Notes: generated by a model not told the origin, from the sequence alone. A DNA stretch of 64,000 bases from Dryas octopetala (GCA_963921425.1 OY992838.1:17730085-17794084), one strand, 5' to 3'; counted from the stretch's first letter, positions 10,393-23,524 are shown. Made by a program: numbers and translations.

Positions 10393-12029
10393 ACCTTCCC
10401 CCCTTAAAAAATTTCGTCCTCGAAATTGAGTAGAAAATTTTAATTTAAGTGAATTGTAGTTGCAACTTTTTATTGCCCAAAAATCAAACCTCCTTTCAGC
10501 AACCATATATTAAAATATGCGTGAATTTAGTAAGGATATTTAAACTTAGGAAATCGCTCCACAACGAACCTAAATTTAGTAAGCCTCAAAAACAAAAACT
10601 TAAAAATTTGGTGGAAACGCCAAACTCTAGATAAAGTTTTCAAGAATAAAATCATTACGAAGTAAATCAATTTAAAACCTTCAAATCGTTTGAAAACCAC
10701 TCTTAACCCACAAATTGAGAAAGTTTATCTCTTATCGACAATCAAAACGATAATACGTGATACGCAAGAGTGTGTGTGTGTGTCCCAGAGTCTATAAAAA
10801 ATATTGCATTATGCCCAAAGATGGATAACGTACCCATGATGACATCTGGTGAAGTCAAAGCGTCCTGTTGCGTCATGGCGAAAACTCTGCCCTGGGCTTT
10901 GGGGCGTCCTGACTGACCCCTCTGTTGTTCTCCACCTCTACTGACATGACTGGACTGGGCACCACTACGCTTCCGCTGCGCCACTCTGATTAACCCTTTG
11001 ATCTCTAAATGTATCCAACATAAAATATGATCGCGACTTCAAGTATCATTAATTACTACGTCTTCCACACCATTCCTTACGTATCCATGAAAATGAGAAA
11101 TAAATTATAATCGTGAACTAAGGGGTCACCCTCAAGCTCCTATCATTTCCTTAGCAATGTGTGATGTATTTAAGTCTATCTCGACTCCAACTAGCCAGAC
11201 TTCCATCACAAGATACTTATGTCTCCAAAATGGTCTAGTTCCTATTACCATCCATAAGTTATCATCAATCCATCGAGTACTCACATGCCCCAAGTTAAGA
11301 AAGCTAGATTAGTGGAATTACAACAATTTCAAGCTTACTCTTTTAAATAAAAACATCACTTCATACTTCATCGCTTTGTGATGTCCCTCCTCTTCTAATA
11401 TCAACCCTTACTTAAATCCAATACTTGGATCTCTTGCTTTCCATATGCCTACCACCGTCTAATTTCTCCTATCATTCCTTTAAGTCACATCTCTCTACTC
11501 AAATTCCTTCATTGTCCTCACTAGATTTCCAAAACAATTCATTTATTCCTTAATCATTATTATAAAATCTTTATCCTAATACACAAGCATCTATCCTTCG
11601 CCATCCTTATTGTAAACCATCAAAGTTTAACTAAGCTTCACTCTGTCACATCTTCGATACTTAATCTCTAGGGAAATCTATAATTCTAATAACATTAAAT
11701 TCATAAAATTCCAACTTGATTTCCTCGAATGGGCTTCAAACGAAGTACTGAAACATTTAAACAACGCACTCTCAATTCCGCAATTATTGATTATCAAAAA
11801 GAATTCCTCACGGGTACGGCCCAAGTTGTAATACAAGCATACCGCAAACGTAACACTCACGTTAATTGTATTAAATCTACCCCCATAAACTTACCACAAT
11901 CTACCTTGAGGTCGGCCACGTCGAGGAGGCATGTCCACACAAGCTGAGGAAAACCTTTCCATTCCTCGAAGGATGCACACAAGGTGCCTAGTCTACAGAA
12001 ATTTAAAACCTAATGCTCTGATACCAAGT
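10393..12029 (-). other. Chromovirus internal region 1 (pol deleted)
   Basis: 1637 bp between LTRs 1 and 2. Read on the minus strand: primer site (12015-12026) and leader to 11924, ~900 bp with no recognisable coding, a gag/protease scrap (10742-10984), a 3' tail with RGRNFLRGEGC-like coding remnant, then the polypurine tract (10394-10405). A functional chromovirus internal region is typically several kb, so most of it is deleted. A GT/AC microsatellite lies near 10768-10782. Confidence 0.82.
10742..10984 (-). pseudogene. Chromoviral gag/protease junction fragment, copy 1
   Basis: 80 codons. The segment reading ...KAQGRVFAMTQQDA... followed by GTLSIFGHNAIFFIDSG is characteristic of the Gag C-terminus to protease start of Del/Tekay chromoviruses, including the Asp-Ser-Gly protease active site. 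After DSG the sequence leaves the family pattern at a short ACAC/GTGT repeat and then stops. Zinc knuckle, rest of protease and all of RT onward are absent. Relic only. Confidence 0.7.
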
Positions 12030-14963
12030 TGACAGGACCGCCCCCAGATTCCACCCTAAAACCCGGAGAGGTCCTGCGGGAATCCAAATTCAAGGAAAAT
12101 CCTACCGAAAATTCGGCAGAACCTCCCCTGAAAATGGACTAACCCAGAAACTTCTAAACCTGTTAAAAAGCACTTCTAAGTCTTTCAGCCACCTCTACCA
12201 CAAGCAAATAAAGGGTCTCGGACCCACTTAAACCTTAGGAGTTGTTATCAGAGCCACTAATCATTTGCAATAAGTTTACAAAAATAAACATAGCGCCTAT
12301 AGGGACCAGGAATGAAAAATGGATGCTTTGCCTCGACGCGTTTGGCTCGACCTCCACCAACGCTACTACCTGGGGGGACAATTTAAGACAAAACAAGAAA
12401 ACGGTGAGATAGGCTCAGTGAGTGGACAGTTAAATGGAGATGAAAATCAAAGATTTAAATATCTTTTCAGAAAAACCCTTTTTCACACGTTTAACTCTAA
12501 AACCTTAGAATGTCCTTTGAAATCCCCCAGTTTTTAAAACCATTTCTCAGTAAAATATAAAATATGAAGTTGAAAATCAAACTTTGAAATCCAAGTTCTC
12601 AAACTGAAATCGATATTGTCAATTTATAAATAAATAACTTGAGCTGAAAACTTTCTTCTCAAACATTCTCAACATATTGAAAATCAATAAACTGTTCAAC
12701 TGAAACCGTCTTACTCAAACTTTTACTGTCATAAACTCATCACTTAAAATACTTAACATTTGAAAACACACACCAGTCAGTTACCCATATAATCTGTCAT
12801 ACATGCGCAGAGTCGAGAATCTGTCGTACGCATGCAGAGCCATAAATAATCTGTCATACATGCGCAGAGCCGAGAATCTGTCATACGCATGCAGAGCCAC
12901 AAATTCTGTCTTACGTGCGCAGAGCCGAGAGTCTGTCGTACGCACGCAGAGCCGGATATTCTGTCGTACGTGCACGCAGAGCGGCCCCCAAAGGGCGAAG
13001 CATCCCGACACACGGCCCAAAGCCTATGTGTGTGCCGTGATGGGTCCCAAAGACCTATTAAATCTGATAACCTGGAGGGTACTGCAAAGGTGGTTTGAAA
13101 ACCATTTTCCACAACCGCGTCGTAAACATATAAAACTCAAATCTTTTTGTATCCTTCTAAACTTTCTTGAACAAAACCAATTCATAAATCCACGAAACTT
13201 TGAAATGCAAAAACCATAAATATCAATTTTAAATTTAGGAAAGAAGAATTTAAAAACCAAATTTTTAACTTAAAATCCTTTAGCTTAAATTCAAACTCAA
13301 TATAGCTAAGTAATGGAATTTAATCATCAACATATAAAATATTTCAAAAAGATTAAAAGTTAGTCCACTCACAGTGAGAAAATCTAATGTCGATCATCCG
13401 CCGGATCGTCGCGAACCCCGGTCGTCTCGCCTATAATTAAACAACAAAATATAGATTAGTCTCGGTTTTACGACCTCTAAAGGATGTGTGCGTAAAGTCT
13501 AACTTCCCACTCGACTTCGTTCCTATGCGATTGGTTACGATCTACACAAATCGACCAATAACACTTCCACAAACGCCCCTAAGGTTTCCCGGTTCCACCT
13601 AACCACAATCACTATGACTATTAACGATAACCCAATCAACCAATTATCATAAATACTCTAAAAGTATGAATTATCAGTGGGGGTTTCGAAACCATAGAGG
13701 TTGCTGCCCAATGTGGCTGTTTCAAGCCCAAAAATTTCTCAATCTTCAAATACATTCACATCTAACATCCAATTTCGGTTTTCCTAAACATGAGATTGTC
13801 CAAACCACACCAAAATTACCCCAAGACTGAGCCAATCCTCAGCAAACCCGAAATGGGTTCCAACTTGTAAATCAAACTTCCCAAAACTCAAATGTCTCTA
13901 AATTATTCTAAATTTCAGATTCTAGATGACCAATGGGTACTTTAGGGATGTAAATCATCTCAGAAAACAAAGAGAAAAGCCATCAATTTGAAATCTACAT
14001 AGGAACCCGAAATGGCCCTTCCATCCTCCAAAAATCCAGTTTCCAAATGCTCAAATTGGTCAAGACAGAGTAAGGAGAATTAAAGCCCAGAAAAAATGGA
14101 GGAAAACCCACCTGGTATGGAGGTGATTGGCGCCGGAAAACTGGTCGGAGAAGGGAGAGAAGCCGGCGGCCAGTGGAGCTCTTCTGACAGCAACCGCGCG
14201 CAGGGGGTGGCTGGGTTGGCTGGAGGAGTGGCCAGGAGAGATGGTCGGCGTCGGGAAGGCTCGCCGGAGGTCTCAGGTGACCGGAATGGCCGGCGGCGTG
14301 GGTTTTGGGTGGCTGGGTGCAAAGGTTGGGTGCACACAGAGAAAGGGGAGAGAGAGAAAACACGAGGAGAGAGAGAATAGGCTCGGGGAAGCTGGTCGGC
14401 GCTGGGGGGTGTTTGCCGGAGCCAGGGGCTGGCCGGTGATGGTGAGTGGGGGTGGCTGGGTGCTGCGCGCAGGGGAGAGGGTGCGGAGGAGAGGGAAAAC
14501 CGAGAGAGAGAGAGTGCGGGGAGAGAGAATAAATAGAGGGAGAGAGAAAGTTCTAGAGAGAGAGAGAGAGAGTTGTGGAAAAATCTAGAGAGAGAGAGGA
14601 AATCTGATTTTTAAAACCCACTTTTATAAATTTACAACATTGCCCCCCACTTTAAACGCCTATATATTTCAAACCGTAACTCGGATTGGCGCGTACCGCG
14701 TGTCTATGAAATCGTGAGATCGAAACCTATCTACCGGACCCAAAGTCAAAATCGAAAACCCATTCATTTTAAAAGTCAACTTTTGGTCATGCTTAAATTA
14801 AAACAAAAATAAATAAATCAAAACTTTAAATCAAGACTCTTTTTATTTTCCAAATAAATCTCAAAATCTTTAAAATACAATCCAACATCTTTTATAAACC
14901 TCTTAAAAACATAGTTAAATAAAAATTTAAATTTCTAGTGAAAATTTGGGTCGGGTTGTTACA
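12030..14963 (-). repeat. Chromoviral LTR 2 of array
   Basis: Same length as LTR 1 and collinear with it. Carries the minisatellite at 12791-12983 and the GC/GA-rich block at about 14090-14610. It acts as 3' LTR of one internal region and 5' LTR of the next. Confidence 0.9.
12791..12983. repeat. Minisatellite in LTR 2
   Basis: Same ~28-bp repeat as in LTR 1; one unit reads ATCTGTCAT where LTR 1 has ATATGTCAT. Confidence 0.88.
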
Positions 14964-16604
14964 ACCTTCCCCCCTTAAAAAATTTCGTCCTCGAAATTGA
15001 GTAGAAAATTTTAATTTAAGTGAATTGTAGTTGCAACTTTTTATTGCCCAAAAATCAAACCTCCTTTCAGCAACCATATATTAAAATATGCGTGAATTTA
15101 GTAAGGATATTTAAACTTAGGAAATCGCTCCACAACGAACCTAAATAAATTTAGTAAGCCTCAAAAACAAAAACTTAAAAATTTGGTGGAAACGCCAAAC
15201 TCTAGATAAAGTTTTCAAGAATAAAATCATTACGAAGTAAATCAATTTAAAACCTTCAAATCGTTTGAAAACCACTCTTAACCCACAAATTGAGAAAGTT
15301 TATCTCTTATCGACAATCAAAACGATAATACGTGATACGCAAGAGTGTGTGTGTGTGTCCCAGAGTCTATAAAAAATATTGCATTATGCCCAAAGATGGA
15401 TAACGTACCCATGATGACATCTGGTGAAGTCAAAGCGTCCTGTTGCGTCATGGCGAAAACTCTGCCCTGGGCTTTGGGGCGTCCTGACTGACCCCTCTGT
15501 TGTTCTCCACCTCTACTGACATGACTGGACTGGGCACCACTACGCTTCCGCTGCGCCACTCTGATTAACCCTTTGATCTCTAAATGTATCCAACATAAAA
15601 TATGATCGCGACTTCAAGTATCATTAATTACTACGTCTTCCACACCATTCCTTACGTATCCATGAAAATGAGAAATAAATTATAATCGTGAACTAAGGGG
15701 TCACCCTCAAGCTCCTATCATTTCCTTAGCAATGTGTGATGTATTTAAGTCTATCTCGACTCCAACTAGCCAGACTTCCATCACAAGATACTTATGTCTC
15801 CAAAATGGTCTAGTTCCTATTACCATCCATAAGTTATCATCAATCCATCGAGTACTCACATGCCCCAAGTTAAGAAAGCTAGATTAGTGGAATTACAACA
15901 ATTTCAAGCTTACTCTTTTAAATAAAAACATCACTTCATACTTCATCGCTTTGTGATGTCCCTCCTCTTCTAATATCAACCCTTACTTAAATCCAATACT
16001 TGGATCTCTTGCTTTCCATATGCCTACCACCGTCTAATTTCTCCTATCATTCCTTTAAGTCACATCTCTCTACTCAAATTCCTTCATTGTCCTCACTAGA
16101 TTTCCAAAACAATTCATTTATTCCTTAATCATTATTATAAAATCTTTATCCTAATACACAAGCATCTATCCTTCGCCATCCTTATTGTAAACCATCAAAG
16201 TTTAACTAAGCTTCACTCTGTCACATCTTCGATACTTAATCTCTAGGGAAATCTATAATTCTAATAACATTAAATTCATAAAATTCCAACTTGATTTCCT
16301 CGAATGGGCTTCAAACGAAGTACTGAAACATTTAAACAACGCACTCTCAATTCCGCAATTATTGATTATCAAAAAGAATTCCTCACGGGTACGGCCCAAG
16401 TTGTAATACAAGCATACCGCAAACGTAACACTCACGTTAATTGTATTAAATCTACCCCCATAAACTTACCACAATCTACCTTGAGGTCGGCCACGTCGAG
16501 GAGGCATGTCCACACAAGCTGAGGAAAACCTTTCCATTCCTCGAAGGATGCACACAAGGTGCCTAGTCTACAGAAATTTAAAACCTAATGCTCTGATACC
16601 AAGT
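14964..16604 (-). other. Chromovirus internal region 2 (pol deleted)
   Basis: 1641 bp, the same deleted internal region as copy 1 with a 4-bp insertion near 15145 (CTAAATAAATTTAG against CTAAATTTAG). Primer site 16590-16601, polypurine tract 14965-14976. The deletion endpoints match copy 1, so the deletion came before the array formed. Confidence 0.82.
15317..15559 (-). pseudogene. Chromoviral gag/protease junction fragment, copy 2
   Basis: Same translated sequence as the fragment at 10742-10984, with the same loss of everything after the protease Asp-Ser-Gly. It duplicated with the array and is not an independent gene. Confidence 0.7.
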
Positions 16605-19538
16605 TGACAGGACCGCCCCCAGATTCCACCCTAAAACCCGGAGAGGTCCTGCGGGAATCCAAATTCAAGGAAAATCCTACCGAAAATTCGGCAGAACCTC
16701 CCCTGAAAATGGACTAACCCAGAAACTTCTAAACCTGTTAAAAAGCACTTCTAAGTCTTTCAGCCACCTCTACCACAAGCAAATAAAGGGTCTCGGACCC
16801 ACTTAAACCTTAGGAGTTGTTATCAGAGCCACTAATCATTTGCAATAAGTTTACAAAAATAAACATAGCGCCTATAGGGACCAGGAATGAAAAATGGATG
16901 CTTTGCCTCGACGCGTTTGGCTCGACCTCCACCAACGCTACTACCTGGGGGGACAATTTAAGACAAAACAAGAAAACGGTGAGATAGGCTCAGTGAGTGG
17001 ACAGTTAAATGGAGATGAAAATCAAAGATTTAAATATCTTTTCAGAAAAACCCTTTTTCACACGTTTAACTCTAAAACCTTAGAATGTCCTTTGAAATCC
17101 CCCAGTTTTTAAAACCATTTCTCAGTAAAATATAAAATATGAAGTTGAAAATCAAACTTTGAAATCCAAGTTCTCAAACTGAAATCGATATTGTCAATTT
17201 ATAAATAAATAACTTGAGCTGAAAACTTTCTTCTCAAACATTCTCAACATATTGAAAATCAATAAACTGTTCAACTGAAACCGTCTTACTCAAACTTTTA
17301 CTGTCATAAACTCATCACTTAAAATACTTAACATTTGAAAACACACACCAGTCAGTTACCCATATAATCTGTCATACATGCGCAGAGTCGAGAATCTGTC
17401 GTACGCATGCAGAGCCATAAATAATCTGTCATACATGCGCAGAGCCGAGAATCTGTCATACGCATGCAGAGCCACAAATTCTGTCTTACGTGCGCAGAGC
17501 CGAGAGTCTGTCGTACGCACGCAGAGCCGGATATTCTGTCGTACGTGCACGCAGAGCGGCCCCCAAAGGGCGAAGCATCCCGACACACGGCCCAAAGCCT
17601 ATGTGTGTGCCGTGATGGGTCCCAAAGACCTATTAAATCTGATAACCTGGAGGGTACTGCAAAGGTGGTTTGAAAACCATTTTCCACAACCGCGTCGTAA
17701 ACATATAAAACTCAAATCTTTTTGTATCCTTCTAAACTTTCTTGAACAAAACCAATTCATAAATCCACGAAACTTTGAAATGCAAAAACCATAAATATCA
17801 ATTTTAAATTTAGGAAAGAAGAATTTAAAAACCAAATTTTTAACTTAAAATCCTTTAGCTTAAATTCAAACTCAATATAGCTAAGTAATGGAATTTAATC
17901 ATCAACATATAAAATATTTCAAAAAGATTAAAAGTTAGTCCACTCACAGTGAGAAAATCTAATGTCGATCATCCGCCGGATCGTCGCGAACCCCGGTCGT
18001 CTCGCCTATAATTAAACAACAAAATATAGATTAGTCTCGGTTTTACGACCTCTAAAGGATGTGTGCGTAAAGTCTAACTTCCCACTCGACTTCGTTCCTA
18101 TGCGATTGGTTACGATCTACACAAATCGACCAATAACACTTCCACAAACGCCCCTAAGGTTTCCCGGTTCCACCTAACCACAATCACTATGACTATTAAC
18201 GATAACCCAATCAACCAATTATCATAAATACTCTAAAAGTATGAATTATCAGTGGGGGTTTCGAAACCATAGAGGTTGCTGCCCAATGTGGCTGTTTCAA
18301 GCCCAAAAATTTCTCAATCTTCAAATACATTCACATCTAACATCCAATTTCGGTTTTCCTAAACATGAGATTGTCCAAACCACACCAAAATTACCCCAAG
18401 ACTGAGCCAATCCTCAGCAAACCCGAAATGGGTTCCAACTTGTAAATCAAACTTCCCAAAACTCAAATGTCTCTAAATTATTCTAAATTTCAGATTCTAG
18501 ATGACCAATGGGTACTTTAGGGATGTAAATCATCTCAGAAAACAAAGAGAAAAGCCATCAATTTGAAATCTACATAGGAACCCGAAATGGCCCTTCCATC
18601 CTCCAAAAATCCAGTTTCCAAATGCTCAAATTGGTCAAGACAGAGTAAGGAGAATTAAAGCCCAGAAAAAATGGAGGAAAACCCACCTGGTATGGAGGTG
18701 ATTGGCGCCGGAAAACTGGTCGGAGAAGGGAGAGAAGCCGGCGGCCAGTGGAGCTCTTCTGACAGCAACCGCGCGCAGGGGGTGGCTGGGTTGGCTGGAG
18801 GAGTGGCCAGGAGAGATGGTCGGCGTCGGGAAGGCTCGCCGGAGGTCTCAGGTGACCGGAATGGCCGGCGGCGTGGGTTTTGGGTGGCTGGGTGCAAAGG
18901 TTGGGTGCACACAGAGAAAGGGGAGAGAGAGAAAACACGAGGAGAGAGAGAATAGGCTCGGGGAAGCTGGTCGGCGCTGGGGGGTGTTTGCCGGAGCCAG
19001 GGGCTGGCCGGTGATGGTGAGTGGGGGTGGCTGGGTGCTGCGCGCAGGGGAGAGGGTGCGGAGGAGAGGGAAAACCGAGAGAGAGAGAGTGCGGGGAGAG
19101 AGAATAAATAGAGGGAGAGAGAAAGTTCTAGAGAGAGAGAGAGAGAGTTGTGGAAAAATCTAGAGAGAGAGAGGAAATCTGATTTTTAAAACCCACTTTT
19201 ATAAATTTACAACATTGCCCCCCACTTTAAACGCCTATATATTTCAAACCGTAACTCGGATTGGCGCGTACCGCGTGTCTATGAAATCGTGAGATCGAAA
19301 CCTATCTACCGGACCCAAAGTCAAAATCGAAAACCCATTCATTTTAAAAGTCAACTTTTGGTCATGCTTAAATTAAAACAAAAATAAATAAATCAAAACT
19401 TTAAATCAAGACTCTTTTTATTTTCCAAATAAATCTCAAAATCTTTAAAATACAATCCAACATCTTTTATAAACCTCTTAAAAACATAGTTAAATAAAAA
19501 TTTAAATTTCTAGTGAAAATTTGGGTCGAGTTGTTACA
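16605..19538 (-). repeat. Chromoviral LTR 3 of array (terminal)
   Basis: 2934 bp. Outermost LTR on the right; its end reads GGGTCGAGTTGTTACA where LTRs 1 and 2 have GGGTCGGG. Minisatellite at 17366-17558. Beyond it lies the TIR element O, not a polypurine tract, so this is the true 5' end of the minus-strand array. Confidence 0.9.
17366..17558. repeat. Minisatellite in LTR 3
   Basis: Third copy of the ~28-bp repeat array, matching LTR 2. Confidence 0.88.
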
Positions 19539-20073
19539 TGTGCGCTGGTGGTAAATACTGTTAAAAAAATGGGTGACTAATTAATAATTATATAAATAAC
19601 ACCTCAAATTTATTTATATTACAATTTTAAATCATGAATTAAATAAGTATTCAATACCACAAAGAGTTTCTAGAAGATTCAATACCTCAAATTTATTTAT
19701 ATTACAATTTTAAATCATGAATTAAATAAGTATTCAATACCACTTGAAAATCACCTGTGAACAATTGATCACGATAAATTCAAAAAAAAAAAATCATCAC
19801 ATATTCGAATTGTTCTATACTTCTATGAATATTAAGGGTTATTATTATTATTTTTATTTTTTAATCTTACATCAATTTTTAACCTATAATCTACGGATCT
19901 ACCTTTTGCACACCTCAAGTTAAAGTTGATGCACTGATGCACATACTCTAAATAGTAATTACTGAGTTTCAATCCTTCCAAAAGTTTCAACTTAGAACCA
20001 AGGGACAAACAAAAAGGCCAAGTGGCCAACCATTGCTAAAACTATTTTCTTGTTACTAATCCCACAGCCGTGA

Positions 20074-23000
20074 TGTCAGGACCGCCCCCGGATTCCACCC
20101 TGAAACCCGCAGAGGTCCTGCGGGAATCCAAATTCAAAGAAAATCCTACCGAAATTTCGGCAGAACCTCCCCTGAAAATGGACTAACCCAGAATTCTTAT
20201 ACCTGTTAAAATGCACTTCTAAACAGCAACCACCTCTACCACAACCAAAATAGGGTCTCAGACCCAACAATTTCACAGAAATCCAACTTAAACCTTAGGA
20301 GTGGTTATCAGAGCTACTAATAAGTTTTTACAAAAATAAACATGGCGCCTACAGGGTCCGGGAATGAAAAAATGGATGCTATGCCTCGACGCGTTTGGCT
20401 CGACCTCCACCAAAGCTACTACCTGGGGGGAACAATTTAAGACAAAAGAAAATAAACCGTGAGACAAACTCAGTGAGTGGACAGTTTAATAAAAACGAAA
20501 ATAAAAGTAAACTTTCTTTTTCAGAAAATCCTTCAAAACCACATTTAGCACCAAGACCTCACGTCACTCTCTGAAATCCCCCAGTTTTAAAACCATAAAG
20601 TTTATTTAAATTTAAAGAATCTCATAAAACGATATATATTTTCTCAAGAAAACAATTTCTTAAAACAACCGAACCGTAAAAACATCGTAACAACAACCTT
20701 GATGGAATTCAAAAGAAATCCCTCACTTAAAAACATATTTGATAATTTCCGAAAATAACCAAATTTATTTTCCACCATGCTATATACCCTGAATAATCCT
20801 GGCCATACACACGCGTGGAGTGAAATCCAACACGTGCAGGCAATATCCTGGCCATACACACGTGTGGAGTAAATCCAACACATGCAGGCAATATCCTGGC
20901 CATACACACGTGTGAATAAAATCAGCACGTGCAGGCAAATCCTGGTCGTACGTGCACGCAGAGCGGCCCCCAAAGGGCGAAGCATCCCGACACACGGCCC
21001 AAAGCCTATATGTGCATCGTGATGGGTCCCAAAGACCTATTAAATCTGATAACCTGTAGGGTACTGCAAAGGGTGGTTTTGAAAACCATTTTCCATAACC
21101 AAATCATAATCCTTTTTCCACCAAGAATAAATATCAAGATATTTTCCCAAAAAGGAACTTAAAATCCATAAGCTAACATACGAAATTCAAATAAAAATCG
21201 ATATACATAAATCAAAATAATACTTTTCGACAAAACTGAAATATTAAATGAAACTTGTATATAAAATGAGAAATTAAATTCTTTTCCCAAAGTCCAACAA
21301 CTCACTAAAACCAACATGTAAATATATGTTAAAAAAAAACTTTCTTATGAAGCATTGAAATCCGAAATCCAACATTTTCTTCAAATCCCAAATCAAATTC
21401 ATGCATAATAGGATTAATGAAATCTTTTATAAATTTATTTGAAAACCAAAGTTCGCTCACATTTGTTATTTCTAAATCAAACTCAATTAACCAAAATAAA
21501 ACGCAAATTTCATAAATCATTTAAAGAAATGAGAGTCCACTCACAGTGAGAAGATCTAATGTCGATCCTCCGCCGGATCGTCACGAACCCCGGTCGTCTC
21601 GCCTATAACACAAACGATAAATTATGAAATTAGTCTTGACTCCAATACATTAAATTTTGCATGGGTGTTAATCCTAATGTCCCGCCAAACTCACGCTCAA
21701 GTAACGGTTATAAATCATCTTCCTCAAAACTATACGCTCTCTACTATATTCCTAAACCATCTCGAAACTTCCCGGCTCACACCAACGTCACCCACACTTC
21801 TAAAACCAATTTCAAATTTCGAAAATAAATCTACGTAGCCAACCTCCATCGAGCACACCGTCTGAGAGTAAGTTCGATATCGGAAAAATATCCAAACATT
21901 TAATCCATTAATACCCAAATAAACCTTACGTGTGTTATGCCTCTACCTAGGTTCACTCGGGAATCGTTTTCAATATAGAAAACATATCCAATATCAATCC
22001 AAATTGGGGTTTCGTAAACTCCGGAAAATTTCCACCTAAACACAATTAATAACCAACTCCAAAAGAGTTTTAAATTCAAGTATCAAAAGAAATTGGCGGC
22101 TGGTTGATCAGAACCGCCGCTTCCGCCGCTTAAAGTGGCAGCCACAAACGCACCAAAACTAGATTTCACAAATTTCTCCCAATTTCCTCCAAATTTCAAT
22201 CCTACACAGCCATTGGGTTTCCTAGAGACAAAATTTATCCAAAACAGCATCACAATAGCCCCCAAATTCGAAAACCCAAGATAACCCGAAATGGCTATAA
22301 ACTCCAAAATTTCAATTCGCGAAAATACTCAAAATTTATCAACTAAACCAAGGGGGAATGAAAGCCCATACCTAAAGGAGTAAAACCCCTCAAGAATCAC
22401 GGCCAACGGTGGCTGAAAACGGGTGGGATCGACGAAATGGCCGACGGTGGCTGCTGGCTTCTCCGGTGGTTTCTGCATGTGGAAACAATTGGCCTGCTCG
22501 AGGAGGCTTCGGGGATGGATGGCCGGCCTAAGGGGATCACACTGGTGGCCTCGCGTTGCCGGGAAAGTGGCCGGACCACTGCTCCCAATGGTGAGGTCGC
22601 GCGCAGGGAAGAAGAAGAGAGAGGGTCGGGGAGAGAGAAAATGAGAGAAAGAAAGAGTGAGCTTAGGGGAGGGTGGTCGGCCCCTGGGGGTGCTCACCGG
22701 AGGTTGGTGTCGGCAGGGGTGGCTGGTGATGATGGCTGGGAGGGAGGTGCCGGTGTGCAGGGGTGAGGAGACACGAAGAGAAAGGGGGTGCGGGGAGAGA
22801 GAAATAAAAGGAGAGAGAAGTGTGTAGAAAATTCTAGAGAGAGAGAGAGAAAAAATCAGATTTTGGGTATTTAAAAACCTACTTTTATAAATTTACAAAA
22901 TTACCCCTCACTTCACATGTCCGTATCTTTTAAACCGTAACTCGAAACGATGCGTGCTACGTGTCTATGAACTCGTGGGCTCGAAACCTATCTAACGGAC

Positions 23001-23227
23001 CCAAAGTCAAAATCGAAAACCCATTCATTTTAAAAGTCAACTTTTGGTCAAACCCCAAATTAAAACAATAATAAAATAAAAATTTTAAATCCAAACCTTT
23101 TTTATTTTCCGAATAAATCCCAAAATCTTTAAAATACAATTCAACATCTTTTTAAAAAAAAATATCTTTAAAGCATAGTTAAATAAAAATTTAAATTTCT
23201 AGTGAAAATTTGGGTCGAGTCGTTACA
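20074..23227 (-). mobile_element. Diverged chromoviral solo LTR with TSD CGTGA
   Basis: 3154 bp flanked by CGTGA at 20069-20073 and 23228-23232. Ends TGTAACGACTCG / GGTCCTGACA on the minus strand and general layout match the array LTRs, but sequence and minisatellite differ, so it is another subfamily. No internal sequence remains, consistent with LTR-LTR recombination. The unoccupied target CAGCCGTGAGAACCTG is present at ~24300 in copy I. Frames of 60-122 codons over the GC-rich block (22330-22770) have no domain. Confidence 0.93.
20796..20938. repeat. Minisatellite in solo LTR (46-49 bp unit, 3 copies)
   Basis: Units start ATCCTGGCCATACACACG at 20796, 20845 and 20893, with a partial at 20939. 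They contain ACGTG cores and CACACGTGTG palindromes. The array occupies the same LTR position as the unrelated 28-bp minisatellite of the array LTRs. Confidence 0.85.
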
Positions 23228-23524
23228 CGTGAGAACCTGAAGGCATATACTTGACATCCAGCATAAACCCAGGCTACCCAGCAGTTTATCCCCTTGTTTT
23301 TCGAATGTACGGAAAAATTTATCTTTAACAGAAGAAAAAAGAACTCAACAAAAAATAATCCTTCTCCAAATCTTCTATAAATTTTCCCATCATTTTGATT
23401 ATTCCTTTTCTTTTTTTTTTAAGAGGGGGGGGGGCTTGGTTTGGGCCCCAACTTTATCGGACTGCAGAAACAAAGTTGAGACAGCAAAATAAGAAAATCG
23501 AAATTAGAAAAAGGTCCTCCTCAC

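Larger units (their letters stand above)
7353..19538 (-). mobile_element. Tandem chromovirus (Tekay/Del-type) array lacking pol: LTR-int-LTR-int-LTR
   Basis: Seen: three 2934-bp LTRs (7459, 12030, 16605) separated by ~1.64 kb internal segments; periods are 4571 and 4575 bp. On the minus strand each LTR starts TGTAACAACYCG and ends GGTCCTGTCA. Primer site TGGTATCAGAGC (tRNA-iMet) and polypurine tract AAGGGGGGAAGG flank the LTRs on the correct sides. Known: this primer and the TGTAACA start preceded by a GGGGGG tract are typical of Tekay/Del chromoviruses. Only a scrap of the gag/protease junction remains; RT, RNase H, integrase and chromodomain are gone. The array continues to the left, where element A interrupts it. 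The right end abuts TGTGC (19539-19543), the likely TSD. Confidence 0.88.

Noticed and set aside
19832..20029. 65-codon frame in O, repeated at 24067 in I
   Set aside because: Duplicated by transposon copying; ends in a low-complexity Asn run from ATT repeats and has no domain.
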